This document shows positions 63,971-64,000 of a stretch of 64,000 nucleotides of DNA, piece by piece (positions within the stretch are counted from its first letter, which is position 1; every line of letters starts with the position of its first letter). The notes under the pieces are model-generated. The model saw only the letters and a list, made by a program, of their open reading frames with translations, made no database searches and had not been told where the DNA came from. This DNA comes from Lutibacter oceani (lineage in GTDB: Bacteria; Bacteroidota; Bacteroidia; Flavobacteriales; Flavobacteriaceae): positions 804,622 to 868,621 of the forward strand of contig NZ_QTTQ01000010.1 in assembly GCF_003384935.1 (NCBI RefSeq). Direction: 5' to 3'. The position numbers and the translations under genes were made by a program.

Positions 63971-64000
63971 AGGCGGTGACATACTCTCCCACCTAGTGGC
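63971..64000 (-). rRNA. rrf: 5S rRNA, 3' end only
   Basis: On the minus strand the last 30 bases read GCCACTAGGTGGGAGAGTAT followed by GTCACCGCC, the standard 3' end of bacterial 5S rRNA. The rest of the gene and the rRNA operon continue beyond the right edge. The spacer to porQ (63713-63923) shows no gene. Confidence 0.88.

Noticed and set aside
1..64000. CRISPR arrays, tRNA genes, prophage or IS elements
   Set aside because: No regular repeat-spacer pattern, cloverleaf sequence, transposase or phage protein was seen.

Overview
The window is about 30% GC and almost fully coding. It comes from a flavobacterium (phylum Bacteroidota, probably Flavobacteriaceae). This is supported by a PorQ-like type IX secretion gene next to cmk, TAnnTTTG-type -7 promoter boxes instead of sigma70 boxes, weak Shine-Dalgarno sequences, and proteins of flavobacterial style throughout (QueE, RecR, DUF5020, HerA-like DUF853). 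The genus cannot be fixed from sequence alone. No phage, insertion sequence, CRISPR array or tRNA was seen. The right edge enters the 3' end of a 5S rRNA gene on the minus strand.

Layout. (1) 1-7394: two copies of a respiratory module, each made of a four-cluster Fe-S protein, an NrfD-type membrane quinone protein and a C-terminally anchored beta-rich protein of unknown family. A c-type cytochrome and an 89-residue Tat-signal protein lie between the copies. (2) 7520-17954: an almost complete heme pathway, hemA-hemCD(fused)-hemB-hemL-hemE-hemN on the minus strand, with an AraC-type regulator, hemH and hemJ diverging from it. CRP/FNR-geometry palindromes lie in the shared control region. (3) 18126-23558: a duplicated lipocalin-like lipoprotein, then iorA-iorB and an ADP-forming acyl-CoA synthetase that could turn aromatic amino-acid keto acids into acyl-CoA and then ATP. 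A LacI-type palindrome lies upstream. (4) 23559-34859: housekeeping genes (glycosyltransferase, recR, Na+/solute symporter, pdxH, histidine phosphatase plus Ppx/GppA, purine phosphorylase, lpxK, Nif3, a zinc-ribbon-family coiled coil without its cysteines, a purine permease and its DUF5020 outer-membrane partner). (5) 35204-42132: a Hox-type (group 3d-like) [NiFe] hydrogenase operon with two tandem hoxF genes, a fused hoxU-hoxY, hoxH and the endopeptidase hoxW. (6) 42210-63712: SulP transporter, yjbQ, lhgO, MFS transporter, M48 protease, hydrolase, msrB, a CoA-disulfide/persulfide reductase, ffh, folD, beta-CASP nuclease, HerA-like ATPase, queE, cmk, a Lon-like protease and porQ.

Physiology suggested: a facultative or microaerophilic marine-type flavobacterium. 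It can take electrons from H2 and from amino-acid-derived keto acids, move electrons between quinone and the periplasm through the duplicated NrfD modules, and make heme without oxygen-dependent HemF. An FNR-like palindrome before the second respiratory module fits oxygen control.

Most worth a second look: the duplicated Fe-S/NrfD/anchored-protein module with a shared Cys-to-Ala change in cluster 1; the tandem HoxF plus HoxU-HoxY fusion; the repeated spacing TAnnTTT(G/A)-N4-ATG that predicts leaderless mRNAs; and a perfect 52-nt palindrome running through the 3' end of the ppx-like gene.
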